Source: Planctomycetota bacterium (GTDB lineage Bacteria; Planctomycetota; Brocadiia; CAIUPP01). From it: 64,000 bases of DNA. The stretch is from assembly GCA_022705425.1 (NCBI GenBank), contig JAKJEM010000004.1, positions 1 to 64,000 of the forward strand, given 5' to 3'. Shown here in pieces: positions 23,706-32,503 of the stretch; within the stretch, counting starts at the first letter, position 1; each line of letters starts with the position of its first letter. The notes under the pieces were generated by a model. It had not been told where the DNA came from, did no database searches, and saw only the letters and a list, made by a program, of their open reading frames with translations. The translations under genes and the position numbers were made by a program.

Positions 23706-26700
23706 ATGAACAACCATCGCAATGCCCTGTCGCTCTCTGTCACCGCTTCCCTCCTCCTCCTTGCCGGCGCCGTGACCGCCGCCGAGACGGTTCCCCTGAA
23801 ACCGGCCGATCCGAAGACACTGCGGGCCGCCCCGCATCCGTCAACGCTGACGGTATTTCCGAGCACTCCCGTGCCCGGCCATCCCGGCGCGGATCCCGAC
23901 GCCGAGAAGAAACGTCCGCCTCATGGCAAGCCGGAGTACCTGAACTACCCGGGCTCTATCGAACACTACCGGACGACCGACCAGAAGTATATCTACGCGC
24001 TCAACCCGTTCAACGAGCGCACGCGGGTGAGGAACTTCATCGCCGTCGAGATGCCGACCGTCGCTCCGACGATGAAGGAGACCTTCGCCGAGCCGGTCGA
24101 GTATGTCGTGCCGCTGTTCGACAAGCGATGGTACGTGATGACCGGCGAGGCGCGTCCGCCCGCGCCCGTTGTCCGCCTCAAGCCCGGCGGTCCGCGGTTC
24201 GCCTTCGACCTCAGAGGACTTGAGAACGGCTTGCACTGCGTGCGGCTCATCGCCGCCATCGAGCCGAAGAACCAGCGCAACGGCTATCCCCTCGACCTGA
24301 TCGTGGACATGAAGATAAACGATGGACCGAAGGGGGAGGTGAACCACTACGTCCTGCGCCAGCGCGGCGCGCAGAACTTCTACTCCATGGGCGAGTTCTG
24401 GTTCCACGTCGAGGACGACCGTACGTTCCACATGGACATCGGGCTTCATCCCGACTCGAAGATTGACCTCCTCGTCCACAACCTTGACGTGCACTACATG
24501 TTCGCCGAGTTGGCGCGCCGCGGGGCGAAGACCCGGAGCGTTCTGGTGACGCCCGAAGCGCTGAAGGCGAACTGGGCGACGCCCGAAGCCGAGAAGATGC
24601 GCGCCCAGTACCAGGCCGCGGTGGGCAAGACGATCGCCGCGCTGCGCAAGGAGTTCCCCGACAAGACCGACGAGGAACTTCGCGCCATCCGCCGCGAGCG
24701 CAAGGACCAGGCGCTGTGGGACTTCATGCCGCCGATCAACAGCCATTACTACCAGGCGATGGGCCCGCTCATTCACTCGCGACCCGATCCGCAAACGGAG
24801 CAGGAACTCAAGGAGAAGGGGCTGCTGCCGGACGACAATTCCGTCGCCCGCGGCTGGGTCGGCCGCAAGTGGAATCCGAAGGCCGCGTGGCGTCCGGACG
24901 TGATCATCCCCGAGCGCGCCTACGAAAACGAATGGGGCCAGGTGGACTGGCAGTTGCCCTGGCGACTGGTTTACGACGCGCCCGACGGCACAAGGGAGTA
25001 CTACACCCTCGACGACCTGCGGGCGAACAAGCCCCTGCCCCGCCTGCCCTTCCCGGTCCCCCCCTGGGGCACGCGCCACGAGGTGGAAGGAGAGGAGAAC
25101 GCCCGTTTCTTCACTCCCATCGCGCAGGCGAATGGCCAGGCCGTGCATCGCGCGCTGTCCTGGCTGCAGCGCGATTCCGCCCCCGTGCGGAAGTACTACG
25201 TGCAGGGCGGCATCGAAGACTGCGCTCGTGACGCCGCCATGCTCCTGTGCCGCGTGGCTTACGACCTGCCCTCCTACACCTCCATGCACGCCATGAACAT
25301 CATCCTTCAAGGTCCCATGGACACGGTCCACAGGTGCGACTACCTCCACCGCCACCGCGCGACTCGCTCCTACCAGATGATCGAGTGGGACGAGCTGGCC
25401 AAGACCTACGACTACATCTTCCCTTACCTGAAGGACAATCAGGAGTTCGCCACAGCCCTCGGTCGCCACATCCCGTGGGTCAAGACCCCTCAGGATGTGA
25501 TCGCCTACCTTGACACGTACGTCCTCCAGTATGGCGCGCGGGAGACGATGTACTACAACCACTACCTCGGACAGCGGCAGCCGGAGTTCCTGGCCGCCTT
25601 TGCCGCCCTGCAAGGCGACGCGGAGATTTCGCGACCGTGGATGGAGACGCTCTTCTCGCACGTCTGGATCTACTCGCAACCCTTCGCCGGCATCCAGGAC
25701 CTGGTCTATCAGACCACCCAGCGCGACGGAACCTATTCGATCGGCTCCTACTCCTACACCCTGGGCGGGCCCAGCTCCATTCACGTCGCCCGATGGATTG
25801 AGCACTATCTGGCGCAAGGCGGGGAACAACGCTTCAATATCCTTGATCCGAAGCGGTTCCCGCGCATGACCGAGTTCCCGTACTTCGTGATCGAAGCCGC
25901 CGTGGCGGGCGGGCACGCCCTGCACATCGGGGATGTCGGCGGCCTGACCCAGGGCTACGGGTCCGGTCGTCACGAAACGCATCCCCTTCTCCGCGACGGC
26001 TGGCGATGGACGAAAGACCCCCAGTTCGCCTGGTGTCTGGCGAACCACAGCGCACGCCTCACCGAAACGGACGAAGAGTGGCAGGGCATTCAAGAAGCGG
26101 CGAAGCGGACGCCCCGTAACCCCTTCACCGCCCAACGGTCGCGTGTGCTGAGCGACTGGGCCGGGATTCTCGAAGGCAACCCCGACGCGCAGGATTTCCG
26201 ATACCGCAGCGCCGCGCGCCTCCGCGTCGGCTGGGGCTGGGGCCACTCCCATCGCGACTCGCTCGACCTCAACCTGTGGGCCATGGGAATGCCTGTCTCC
26301 GGCGACCACGGCAATCGCCCCGGATACGGCTTCCCCGACGTCGTCAAGTCCATGCTCCACAATGTGGTTACCATTGACCATCGTGACTTTGACGGGAACT
26401 GCTGGGTCGCCGACCTGAGCGACATGGCGGGCTGCCGCTACCTCCGAGGACGGGCGACCTATGATGCCACCGCCGGCACGCCGGGAACCTTTGAGCGGCA
26501 GGTCGCCCTCATCGAACTGGATCCGGGCGTCCTGCCCGACGCTCCGTTGAACCCGAAGCGACCCCTCCCGCCCGGCGCGCGCCTGCCGCGCACCTACGTC
26601 GTGGATTTCTTCCGTGTGGCCGGCGGCAAGGTCCATACCTACAACTTCCACGCCGCGCCGGAGGACGAATTCGTCATCAACCTGCCGCGCGAGGACCTGA

Positions 26701-28040
26701 CAGCCGACGAGAAGGAGTTGATGAAGGGCTACAAGATCGCGGGCGAGCAGTGGGCGGCCACGGTTCAGGCCGACCTGACGGCCACCTGGCGCCTGTCGCG
26801 CGAGGCGCGGGAATTCGAGATCGCCGGACGAGGACCGCGTAAGACGGTCGCTGCCGAGCAGGCCATGCTCGGAGCGGCGTTCGACCCCCAGTCCCCGCGA
26901 AAGTATCTGCGCGTCCACCTGCCCGGACAGCCGGGAACGCGGCTTCTGACGGGCCTCTGGACAGCCGCTTCGTACCAGGCCGACTCCCGGCAAGGCGACA
27001 TGGCCCGGCAGGCGCACCTCGTCCGCCCCGCCGCCGAACGCATAGCGCAGTCCACCTTTGCAGCGGTCTGGGAGCCCTTCGCGGGCGAGTCCTTTGTCGA
27101 GTCCGTCCGGATCGAGGGAGACACCGGCCGCTCCGATGGGCCCGTCGCCCTGCACATCCGGCTGAAAGACGGCGTGCAGGACCTGTGCTTCACCGACAGC
27201 GCCCCCGCGCTGCGCACGCTCGCCGACGGCACTCGCGTGCAGGGGCGGTTCGCCTACCTGTCGCGCGACGACCAGGGCATTCGGCGGGCGAGCCTCGCCG
27301 GCGGCGCCTTGTTGCAGACAGCCACTCTGACGGTGAAGCCTCTTCGTGAGGAGTGGAAGATCCAGGTTGCCGAGGCCGACTACCTCGAAAAGCGGCTGAC
27401 CTTCAAGGGCCGCCTCCCCGAGCGCGTCCTCGACGGCGCATTCTTCGAGGTCGGCCTTCCCGACGCTCCCGGGTTTCGACGGGCGAACTGGACCAGCTTC
27501 CAGGCCCGGCGCGTGCAGTGCGACGGCGAGAAAGGGAGCCTGACGTGGCGCAAGGACGCGGGGGTGTACACCGGGGCCATTGACGCGGTCCAGCGGACAC
27601 CCGGAAACGCGGTCCAGGCCACGCTGGACATGGCGATTCGCCCCAATCTCAAGGAAGGCCAGTCACAGCAACTCGTCGTGCCCAGCCCGCGCACGAACCG
27701 GTCATGGCGCGGCAACGTCGCCGGCGACAAGATTCATCTGTTCGGCGACGACGTAACGGAGAAGGATTTTGCCGCAGGCGACCGGATCATGGTGTACCAG
27801 TTCGGACCGGGGAGCTTCTGGCGGGCGCCCACGCAGGTCTCGCTGTGCCGGAATGCCGATGCCGGCTACGCGATCGAGGCCAACACCGGATTTGAGCTCT
27901 CGCTGAGAGCCCAAGCCGCCGCGTGGTCGCGCGACGGGCAGACGTGGACGACGCTCACGCCCGCCGCCGGGGCTGTGCGCTGGACGGTGCAGGACAGCGA
28001 CCTGGGCGACGGGCGCTTCCTGCTGAAGCTGGACCCCTGA
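23706..28040 (+). CDS. Giant secreted heparinase II/III-like protein
   Basis: 1444 residues, about twice the length of known heparinase II. A signal peptide (ALSLSVTASLLLLAGAVTA-AE) is followed by a beta-rich domain (about 60-270), an alpha-rich region (about 420-850; many aromatic and His residues as in the alpha/alpha barrel of polysaccharide lyases) and the signature block GWGWGHSHRDSLDLNLWAMGMPVSGDHG near 845-875, then MLHNVVTIDHRDFDG. This matches the heparinase II/III fold, where the His and Tyr of these regions act on uronic acids. The last 450 residues are beta-rich. Exact substrate unknown. Operon partner of the propeller protein. Confidence 0.82.
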   Translation: MNNHRNALSLSVTASLLLLAGAVTAAETVPLKPADPKTLRAAPHPSTLTVFPSTPVPGHPGADPDAEKKRPPHGKPEYLNYPGSIEHYRTTDQKYIYALNPFNERTRVRNFIAVEMPTVAPTMKETFAEPVEYVVPLFDKRWYVMTGEARPPAPVVRLKPGGPRFAFDLRGLENGLHCVRLIAAIEPKNQRNGYPLDLIVDMKINDGPKGEVNHYVLRQRGAQNFYSMGEFWFHVEDDRTFHMDIGLHPDSKIDLLVHNLDVHYMFAELARRGAKTRSVLVTPEALKANWATPEAEKMRAQYQAAVGKTIAALRKEFPDKTDEELRAIRRERKDQALWDFMPPINSHYYQAMGPLIHSRPDPQTEQELKEKGLLPDDNSVARGWVGRKWNPKAAWRPDVIIPERAYENEWGQVDWQLPWRLVYDAPDGTREYYTLDDLRANKPLPRLPFPVPPWGTRHEVEGEENARFFTPIAQANGQAVHRALSWLQRDSAPVRKYYVQGGIEDCARDAAMLLCRVAYDLPSYTSMHAMNIILQGPMDTVHRCDYLHRHRATRSYQMIEWDELAKTYDYIFPYLKDNQEFATALGRHIPWVKTPQDVIAYLDTYVLQYGARETMYYNHYLGQRQPEFLAAFAALQGDAEISRPWMETLFSHVWIYSQPFAGIQDLVYQTTQRDGTYSIGSYSYTLGGPSSIHVARWIEHYLAQGGEQRFNILDPKRFPRMTEFPYFVIEAAVAGGHALHIGDVGGLTQGYGSGRHETHPLLRDGWRWTKDPQFAWCLANHSARLTETDEEWQGIQEAAKRTPRNPFTAQRSRVLSDWAGILEGNPDAQDFRYRSAARLRVGWGWGHSHRDSLDLNLWAMGMPVSGDHGNRPGYGFPDVVKSMLHNVVTIDHRDFDGNCWVADLSDMAGCRYLRGRATYDATAGTPGTFERQVALIELDPGVLPDAPLNPKRPLPPGARLPRTYVVDFFRVAGGKVHTYNFHAAPEDEFVINLPREDLTADEKELMKGYKIAGEQWAATVQADLTATWRLSREAREFEIAGRGPRKTVAAEQAMLGAAFDPQSPRKYLRVHLPGQPGTRLLTGLWTAASYQADSRQGDMARQAHLVRPAAERIAQSTFAAVWEPFAGESFVESVRIEGDTGRSDGPVALHIRLKDGVQDLCFTDSAPALRTLADGTRVQGRFAYLSRDDQGIRRASLAGGALLQTATLTVKPLREEWKIQVAEADYLEKRLTFKGRLPERVLDGAFFEVGLPDAPGFRRANWTSFQARRVQCDGEKGSLTWRKDAGVYTGAIDAVQRTPGNAVQATLDMAIRPNLKEGQSQQLVVPSPRTNRSWRGNVAGDKIHLFGDDVTEKDFAAGDRIMVYQFGPGSFWRAPTQVSLCRNADAGYAIEANTGFELSLRAQAAAWSRDGQTWTTLTPAAGAVRWTVQDSDLGDGRFLLKLDP

Positions 28041-28173
28041 CGGGCGCGCCGGAGTCCGCGTCCGGGGGCATGGATGCCTTGCCGTAGAGCACGCACCCCG
28101 CCTCGCCCGGCGCGCACGGCTTGCGGCGCAGGCGGCAATGGTCGCGGTCATTGTGCGGGCAGGTCCAGGACAT
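27955..28173 (-). CDS. Small cysteine-rich protein (tentative)
   Basis: ATG at 28173 with TAGGAG upstream, ten bases beyond the stop of the GH95-like gene on the same strand. 72 residues: the first 32 (MSWTCPH.., then Cys13, Cys20, Cys27 with GxxGCVLYGK) look like a conserved zinc-binding or Fe-S mini-domain that I have a weak memory of from planctomycete-like genomes. The tail is Pro/Arg-rich and overlaps, in antisense, the last 86 bases of the heparinase-like gene, so the true domain may be only the N-terminal part. Confidence 0.55.
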   Translation of the reverse strand: MSWTCPHNDRDHCRLRRKPCAPGEAGCVLYGKASMPPDADSGAPVRGPASAGSARRPGRCPAPSSAQPRRRA

Positions 28174-28182
28174 GGCCGACTC

Positions 28183-31100
28183 CTACCGGGTCTTCCGCGG
28201 GCGCAGGGCATTCAACAGCGTGTCCATCCGCGCCAGAAGACGTCGGCGGTTCAACGCCTTGGCCCCTTCGCGGCGAAGGTAGCCCGGCGGCAACCTCCGA
28301 AGCAACCGGGCCAGCGCCGCGTCGGACTCCGGCCGGTTGTGCGCCGCCAGGGAGACAAGGGCCGTTGCGGCGACGATGGTAACGCCGTCGCCGGCCAATG
28401 TCTCCAGCGCGCGGACGGACGGCGCGCCGGGGTGGCGCCCGAGAACGCGCGCCGCCGTCTGGCGCAGGCGCGGGTCAGCGTCGGCGGCGTGGCGAAGGGC
28501 CCCAGCCTGCCCCCAGGCGGGCTTGGCCGGGCGCGGCGGACGCGCCGGAAGGCCGATGTGCAGATGGCCGTTGATCGGGACCTGCCCGTGGGGGAGGTCC
28601 TCGGGGTAATACAAGACGTCGGGCGAATGCGGGTCGGTCCGAGGCACGGGGATGGCCACCGGGCGCGTCGCGGGGCGCGCGCGTTCGCGCCAGGAGCGTT
28701 CCCGCAGATTCCCCCGGTCCTGCGCCAGGATGACCGTTTCCCCCTTGCGCAGGCGTAGCGCGCCGCGCCATGTCTCGACACCGCCCGCGCGACGCACCCG
28801 GACCGTCCGCCCGGAAGCCCACGGCGCGCGAAGCTCCAGCCGCCCGCCGGTGAGCGCATGCGCCGCAACGAAAGACACGCGCCGGCCCGTCCATTCCCCG
28901 CTGAGGACGAAGCCGCCCATGGCCCGCAGCCCCGCAAAGCGCGCCGGACGACCCGCCTCCGCGCAGGGAAAGACCTCCACCCGGTCCGGCCAGGATTGCA
29001 GCAGCCGCTCGGCCAGCGCGGCGCTCTGGCCGGAACTGGCCTCGATGATCCCCATGCGCTCGAGCTCGCGCGAGTGGCGCGGGTCCGCAATCGAACGCAG
29101 CCCGTTCGTCTTCAACTGCCGGCCCAGAACCAGGGCGTCGAAAAGCCGGTCGAAATCCCTGGGCCGCCTCAGCCGCGCCGCGAAGGCCAGCAGGAAGGAC
29201 GTCGCGTGGCCGTTCGGCTCGATGCCGCCCTCGTGCCCGACGATCGTGCGATGGCGGTCCTCATAATGGAAGCCGAAGAGGTTCGTGACGACGTCGAAGG
29301 TCCGCTGCGCCATCGCCCACTCCGGCATCCCGGCGCGCCAGAGGTTCAGCGGGTAGAGCCCCATCAGCACCACGGGATGGCAGCGGTAGGGGTGTGGATT
29401 GGAGGCCGTCTCGAAGATCGTGCGTCCGTCCGAGGGGAGGGGGAAGAGGCGGCGCAGCGCCGCTTCATTGAGCCGGCGCTCCCGCGCGTCCAGGCGCAGA
29501 ATCCCGGCAGCGCGGATCGCCGCGCGCAGACACGCCTCCACGCAGACGCGGTCGTACACGTTATCCACGGCGGTGTCCGCCTGTTCCGCGGAGGCGCTGT
29601 CGAGGCAGTGCAGGAGGCCGCCGCGCGGAGTCATCGTGCGGCGCAGGGCCTCGGCGCAGGCGCGCAGGACGGGGTAGGCCGCCCGCCGGAGGAAATCCCG
29701 ATCGCCGGAATAGAGATAGTCGTGCCAGTAGTCCAGCGCGTGCCAGGCCGGGGAGCCGAAGGGGTACTCATCGCGCGGCCCCGGCGCCAGCGAGGCGTGC
29801 CCGCCCCCCTCCATCGGCTGGAACCAGTGCGTGGACTTGGCGCCCGGCGCCGGGGTGTGCTCGGCGTGCTCCTTCCAGCATTCCAGGTAGCCCGCCAGCA
29901 GGGGGGCCGTCAGGGCCAGGTGGTTCGAGGCATAGGCCCCCCAGGTCAGCATCTCCGTCTGCGCGTCGGTCACGTGGCAATCGAGCCAGGTGCGGTGGTC
30001 CACCGGCTGCGTCAGCCCGAAGAACCCTGGCGCGCGGTCGCCCGCAAAGGAGCACGCCATTTGATAGAGGCCCTGGTAATAGAGGTTCTCCTGGACGGGG
30101 TCGGACAGGCGCAGGAAGGACCGCTGCCAGAAGGCGCGCCAGTCGGCGGCGTGGTCGGCGTGAGAGCGGCGCAACGCCTCGTCGGCGGCGCGCGCGGCCT
30201 CCGCGCGGAGGGCCGATTCCTCCCGTCCGACGGCGGCGGTCACGGCCAGACGCGCCACCCGGCCCGGCTTCACGCGAAGCTCCGCCGTCAGGCGGCCGCC
30301 GACGCTCTCCAAACGCGCCTCCGGCGCAACGCGCAGGAAGGAGAGAACGGAGAGGTTCGGCCCCCGGCAGACCAACGCGCCCTCCGCCGCCACGATCTCG
30401 GCGCGCGGCGCGGCGCGAAGCAGGCGCTTGAGCGCGGCGATCTCGCGCCCGCTCGTCACGCGCGCCCAGCTCCCGTTCAGCAGCGAGGGGCGTCCCCGCG
30501 CCGTCAGCGGCAGCGCCCGGCGTGAGAGGGTCAGCCGCACGACGGCGGGGCGCCGCGCGCGGAGCTCCAGCACGGCGGCATGGGTCTTCCGGTCAAACCA
30601 CGTAAGGATGCCCAGGGCGCCATGCCGGGTGCGGAGCGTGCCGTTGCCGATCGAGAGGCGCTGCCGAAAGGCCCCGGAGGGCGCGTACTCCAGGCAGAGG
30701 TCGGCGGCGTAGCCGCGCCCCAGCGGACGACCCTCGGGGGTGGCCCACCAGATGCCGGCATGATCGAGCCCGAGATGGAAGCGCCCGTCGGACGACCCGG
30801 TGACGCTGCCGCCGAGGATGCCGCTGCCGAGGTAGAGCCCGTCGGTCCAGTGCGCGGCGGGGCGTTCGTAGAGGATGTCGTACCGGCGGAGCCAGGCGCT
30901 GACGTCGAAGCCCCGGCGCACTCCCGGCCAGAGGTCGGCGGCCCGCTCGCGGGCGTCGAGGCGTTCATGAAGCGCGGACGGCGGATCATAGGGCGCGGCG
31001 GGCGCGGGCGCGCGCCCCAGGCGCACAGCGCGCGTCTCCGGCCGTTCACCGGGGCGCTCAATGCGAATCCGCAGCGGCCTCTTCAGGGCTGCCGGAGGAA

Positions 31101-31332
31101 TCCAGAAGCCGCAGCCCCAGGGGAAGCGGGTGTCCGGGTGGACCTCCTCCGTGTCGAGCGCCGCGCCGCCGGAATCGAGCAGTTGCAGCGTGGTTCCACC
31201 GGGCAGCGGCTCGCGAACGATCGTCTTGACCAGGCGCAACGTCCTTCCGCCGACGCGCCACTGCTGCCGATCGGCGAAGAATCGCGCAGGGGCGCCCGGG
31301 CTGTCCGCGGTCTTCGAAGAGGGGCGGTTCAT
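28183..31332 (-). CDS. GH95-like glycoside hydrolase with C-terminal HEAT-type repeats
   Basis: ATG at 31332 overlaps the TrmH stop (ATGA); longer frames run inside that gene. 1049 residues. After an N-terminal beta domain comes AAHWTDGLYLGSGILGGSVTGSSDGRFHLGLDHAGIWW, like the start of GH95 fucosidase/galactosidase catalytic units, a beta-sandwich, and an alpha/alpha toroid with LTQPVDHRTWLDCHVTDAQTEMLTWGAYASNHLALTAPLL and GHEGGIEPNGHA. A GLRAMGGFVLSGEWTGRRVSFV tail also fits GH95. The last 120 residues hold HEAT-like helices. No signal peptide is seen, so it may act in the cytoplasm on imported oligosaccharides. Confidence 0.75.
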   Translation of the reverse strand: MNRPSSKTADSPGAPARFFADRQQWRVGGRTLRLVKTIVREPLPGGTTLQLLDSGGAALDTEEVHPDTRFPWGCGFWIPPAALKRPLRIRIERPGERPETRAVRLGRAPAPAAPYDPPSALHERLDARERAADLWPGVRRGFDVSAWLRRYDILYERPAAHWTDGLYLGSGILGGSVTGSSDGRFHLGLDHAGIWWATPEGRPLGRGYAADLCLEYAPSGAFRQRLSIGNGTLRTRHGALGILTWFDRKTHAAVLELRARRPAVVRLTLSRRALPLTARGRPSLLNGSWARVTSGREIAALKRLLRAAPRAEIVAAEGALVCRGPNLSVLSFLRVAPEARLESVGGRLTAELRVKPGRVARLAVTAAVGREESALRAEAARAADEALRRSHADHAADWRAFWQRSFLRLSDPVQENLYYQGLYQMACSFAGDRAPGFFGLTQPVDHRTWLDCHVTDAQTEMLTWGAYASNHLALTAPLLAGYLECWKEHAEHTPAPGAKSTHWFQPMEGGGHASLAPGPRDEYPFGSPAWHALDYWHDYLYSGDRDFLRRAAYPVLRACAEALRRTMTPRGGLLHCLDSASAEQADTAVDNVYDRVCVEACLRAAIRAAGILRLDARERRLNEAALRRLFPLPSDGRTIFETASNPHPYRCHPVVLMGLYPLNLWRAGMPEWAMAQRTFDVVTNLFGFHYEDRHRTIVGHEGGIEPNGHATSFLLAFAARLRRPRDFDRLFDALVLGRQLKTNGLRSIADPRHSRELERMGIIEASSGQSAALAERLLQSWPDRVEVFPCAEAGRPARFAGLRAMGGFVLSGEWTGRRVSFVAAHALTGGRLELRAPWASGRTVRVRRAGGVETWRGALRLRKGETVILAQDRGNLRERSWRERARPATRPVAIPVPRTDPHSPDVLYYPEDLPHGQVPINGHLHIGLPARPPRPAKPAWGQAGALRHAADADPRLRQTAARVLGRHPGAPSVRALETLAGDGVTIVAATALVSLAAHNRPESDAALARLLRRLPPGYLRREGAKALNRRRLLARMDTLLNALRPRKTR

Positions 31333-32108
31333 CGTTCGGCGCTCGCCAGGAGGATCCCGGCGGTGACGGCCACATTGAGCGACTCCCCCGCGCCGCGCCG
31401 GGGGATGGCGATTCGGACGTCGGCCTGGGCCAGGAGGGACGGCTCGATGCCGCGCGCTTCGCCGCCGAGCAGAAGCGCGACGCGCGGAGAGGCCGCCCAG
31501 CTCCGCCATTCGGGCGCGCCGTCCACGTCGGCGGCGGCGATACGGAACCCGGCGCGCCGCAGCGCCGGAAGCGCGGCGCCCAGGTCCACGTCGCGGCAGA
31601 CGGGCAGGTGAAAGATGCCGCCCATCGTGGCGCGGACGACCTTGGGGTTCAGCGGGTCCGCGCCGCCGCGTCCGGCGAGCACCGCGTCCGCCCCGAACCA
31701 CGCCGCCGTGCGGATGACCGTGCCGACGTTCCCGGGGTCCGCCACGGCATCCAGGGCGACGACGACAGCGCGCGCGCCGAAGGACAGCGCCTCCGGGGAC
31801 GTCTCGCGCCGGCGCGCGGCGGCCACGATCCCCTGGCTGTGGACGGTGTCGCTCACGCGCTCGACGTCGTGCGGTTCGCCCAGGACGACCGCCGTTCCGG
31901 CGGCCTCGAAACGCGCCAGGACGGCGGCGACTTCCGGCTTGGCGCGCGCCGCCTCCGTCGTCAGCACGAGTTCCGCCGGCGCGCCCGCCGAGGCCATCTC
32001 CGCGCAGAGCCGCAGTCCCTCCGCCAGGAACAGGCCCGTCTCGTCGCGGCCCCGGCGCGTGTCGAGGGAGCGGAGCAGGGCCAACTGCTTCTTCGTGACG
32101 CGCGTCAT
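31329..32108 (-). CDS. TrmH/SpoU family RNA 2'-O-methyltransferase
   Basis: 259 residues from ATG at 32108, which overlaps the PqqD-like stop (ATGA). The N-terminal third is the RNA-binding substrate domain (LLRSLDTRRGRDETGLFLAEGLRL). The SpoU domain shows ALDAVADPGNVGTVIRTAAWFGADAVL, NPKVVRATMGGIFHLPV, VALLLGGEARGI and IAIPRRGAGESLNVAVTAGILL, the three motifs of the knotted SAM-binding fold with the catalytic Arg in motif 1. It probably methylates a ribose in 23S rRNA or tRNA. Its place inside the transporter operon is unexplained. Confidence 0.93.
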   Translation of the reverse strand: MTRVTKKQLALLRSLDTRRGRDETGLFLAEGLRLCAEMASAGAPAELVLTTEAARAKPEVAAVLARFEAAGTAVVLGEPHDVERVSDTVHSQGIVAAARRRETSPEALSFGARAVVVALDAVADPGNVGTVIRTAAWFGADAVLAGRGGADPLNPKVVRATMGGIFHLPVCRDVDLGAALPALRRAGFRIAAADVDGAPEWRSWAASPRVALLLGGEARGIEPSLLAQADVRIAIPRRGAGESLNVAVTAGILLASAER

Positions 32109-32503
32109 TCGCGGGCTCCCTTCGCGTTCTGCTCCTCGGGGGTAAGGAAGAGGATGAGGTTGCGCCGGGAGAGCAGGCGGAGGTAGGAAAGGATCATGGC
32201 CCGCGCCTCGAAGAAGGTGAGCTTCCACTCGCTCTGATGCATCTCGACGATCTCCTCGACGGTGCGGCGGCCGTCGCACAGGCCGTAGAGATGCGCGCCC
32301 AGCGCGTCCAGCTCAATGCGCCGGACGTCCGAAAGACGCAGCAGGAAGCGCAGGCGTTGCGCCAGGCCGCGATGCGTCAGAGGAATCGTCAGCTCCAGTC
32401 CGCCCAGCCCGGTCCGGCGGGCGGAGACGCCCTCCGTGCGCAGAGGGATAGAGCGCATCTGCGCTTCAATCCACGCCGCCACGGCCCGGGGGGAATCGCT
32501 CAT
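32105..32503 (-). CDS. PqqD-like protein (RRE-type winged helix)
   Basis: 132 residues from ATG at 32503 (ATGA overlap with the upstream gene). The C-terminal 90 residues match the PqqD/RiPP-recognition-element pattern: LELTIPLTHRGLAQRLRFLLRLSDVRRIELDALGAHLYGLCDGRRTVEEIVEMH...FFEARAMILSYLRLLSRRNLILF. Members of this fold bind leader peptides of ribosomally made peptides or act as partner domains. No radical SAM enzyme is in the window. Sits between an unknown 288-residue protein and TrmH, downstream of an ABC ATPase. Confidence 0.8.
   Translation of the reverse strand: MSDSPRAVAAWIEAQMRSIPLRTEGVSARRTGLGGLELTIPLTHRGLAQRLRFLLRLSDVRRIELDALGAHLYGLCDGRRTVEEIVEMHQSEWKLTFFEARAMILSYLRLLSRRNLILFLTPEEQNAKGARE

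Noticed and set aside
23841-27155. Open frame of about 1100 codons opposite the heparinase-like gene
   Set aside because: No domains; opposite strand has signal peptide and family blocks.
31333-31701. 123-codon N-terminal extension of the GH95-like gene
   Set aside because: It lies within the TrmH coding region in another frame and is Arg-rich; the ATGA overlap at 31329-31332 is the likely start.
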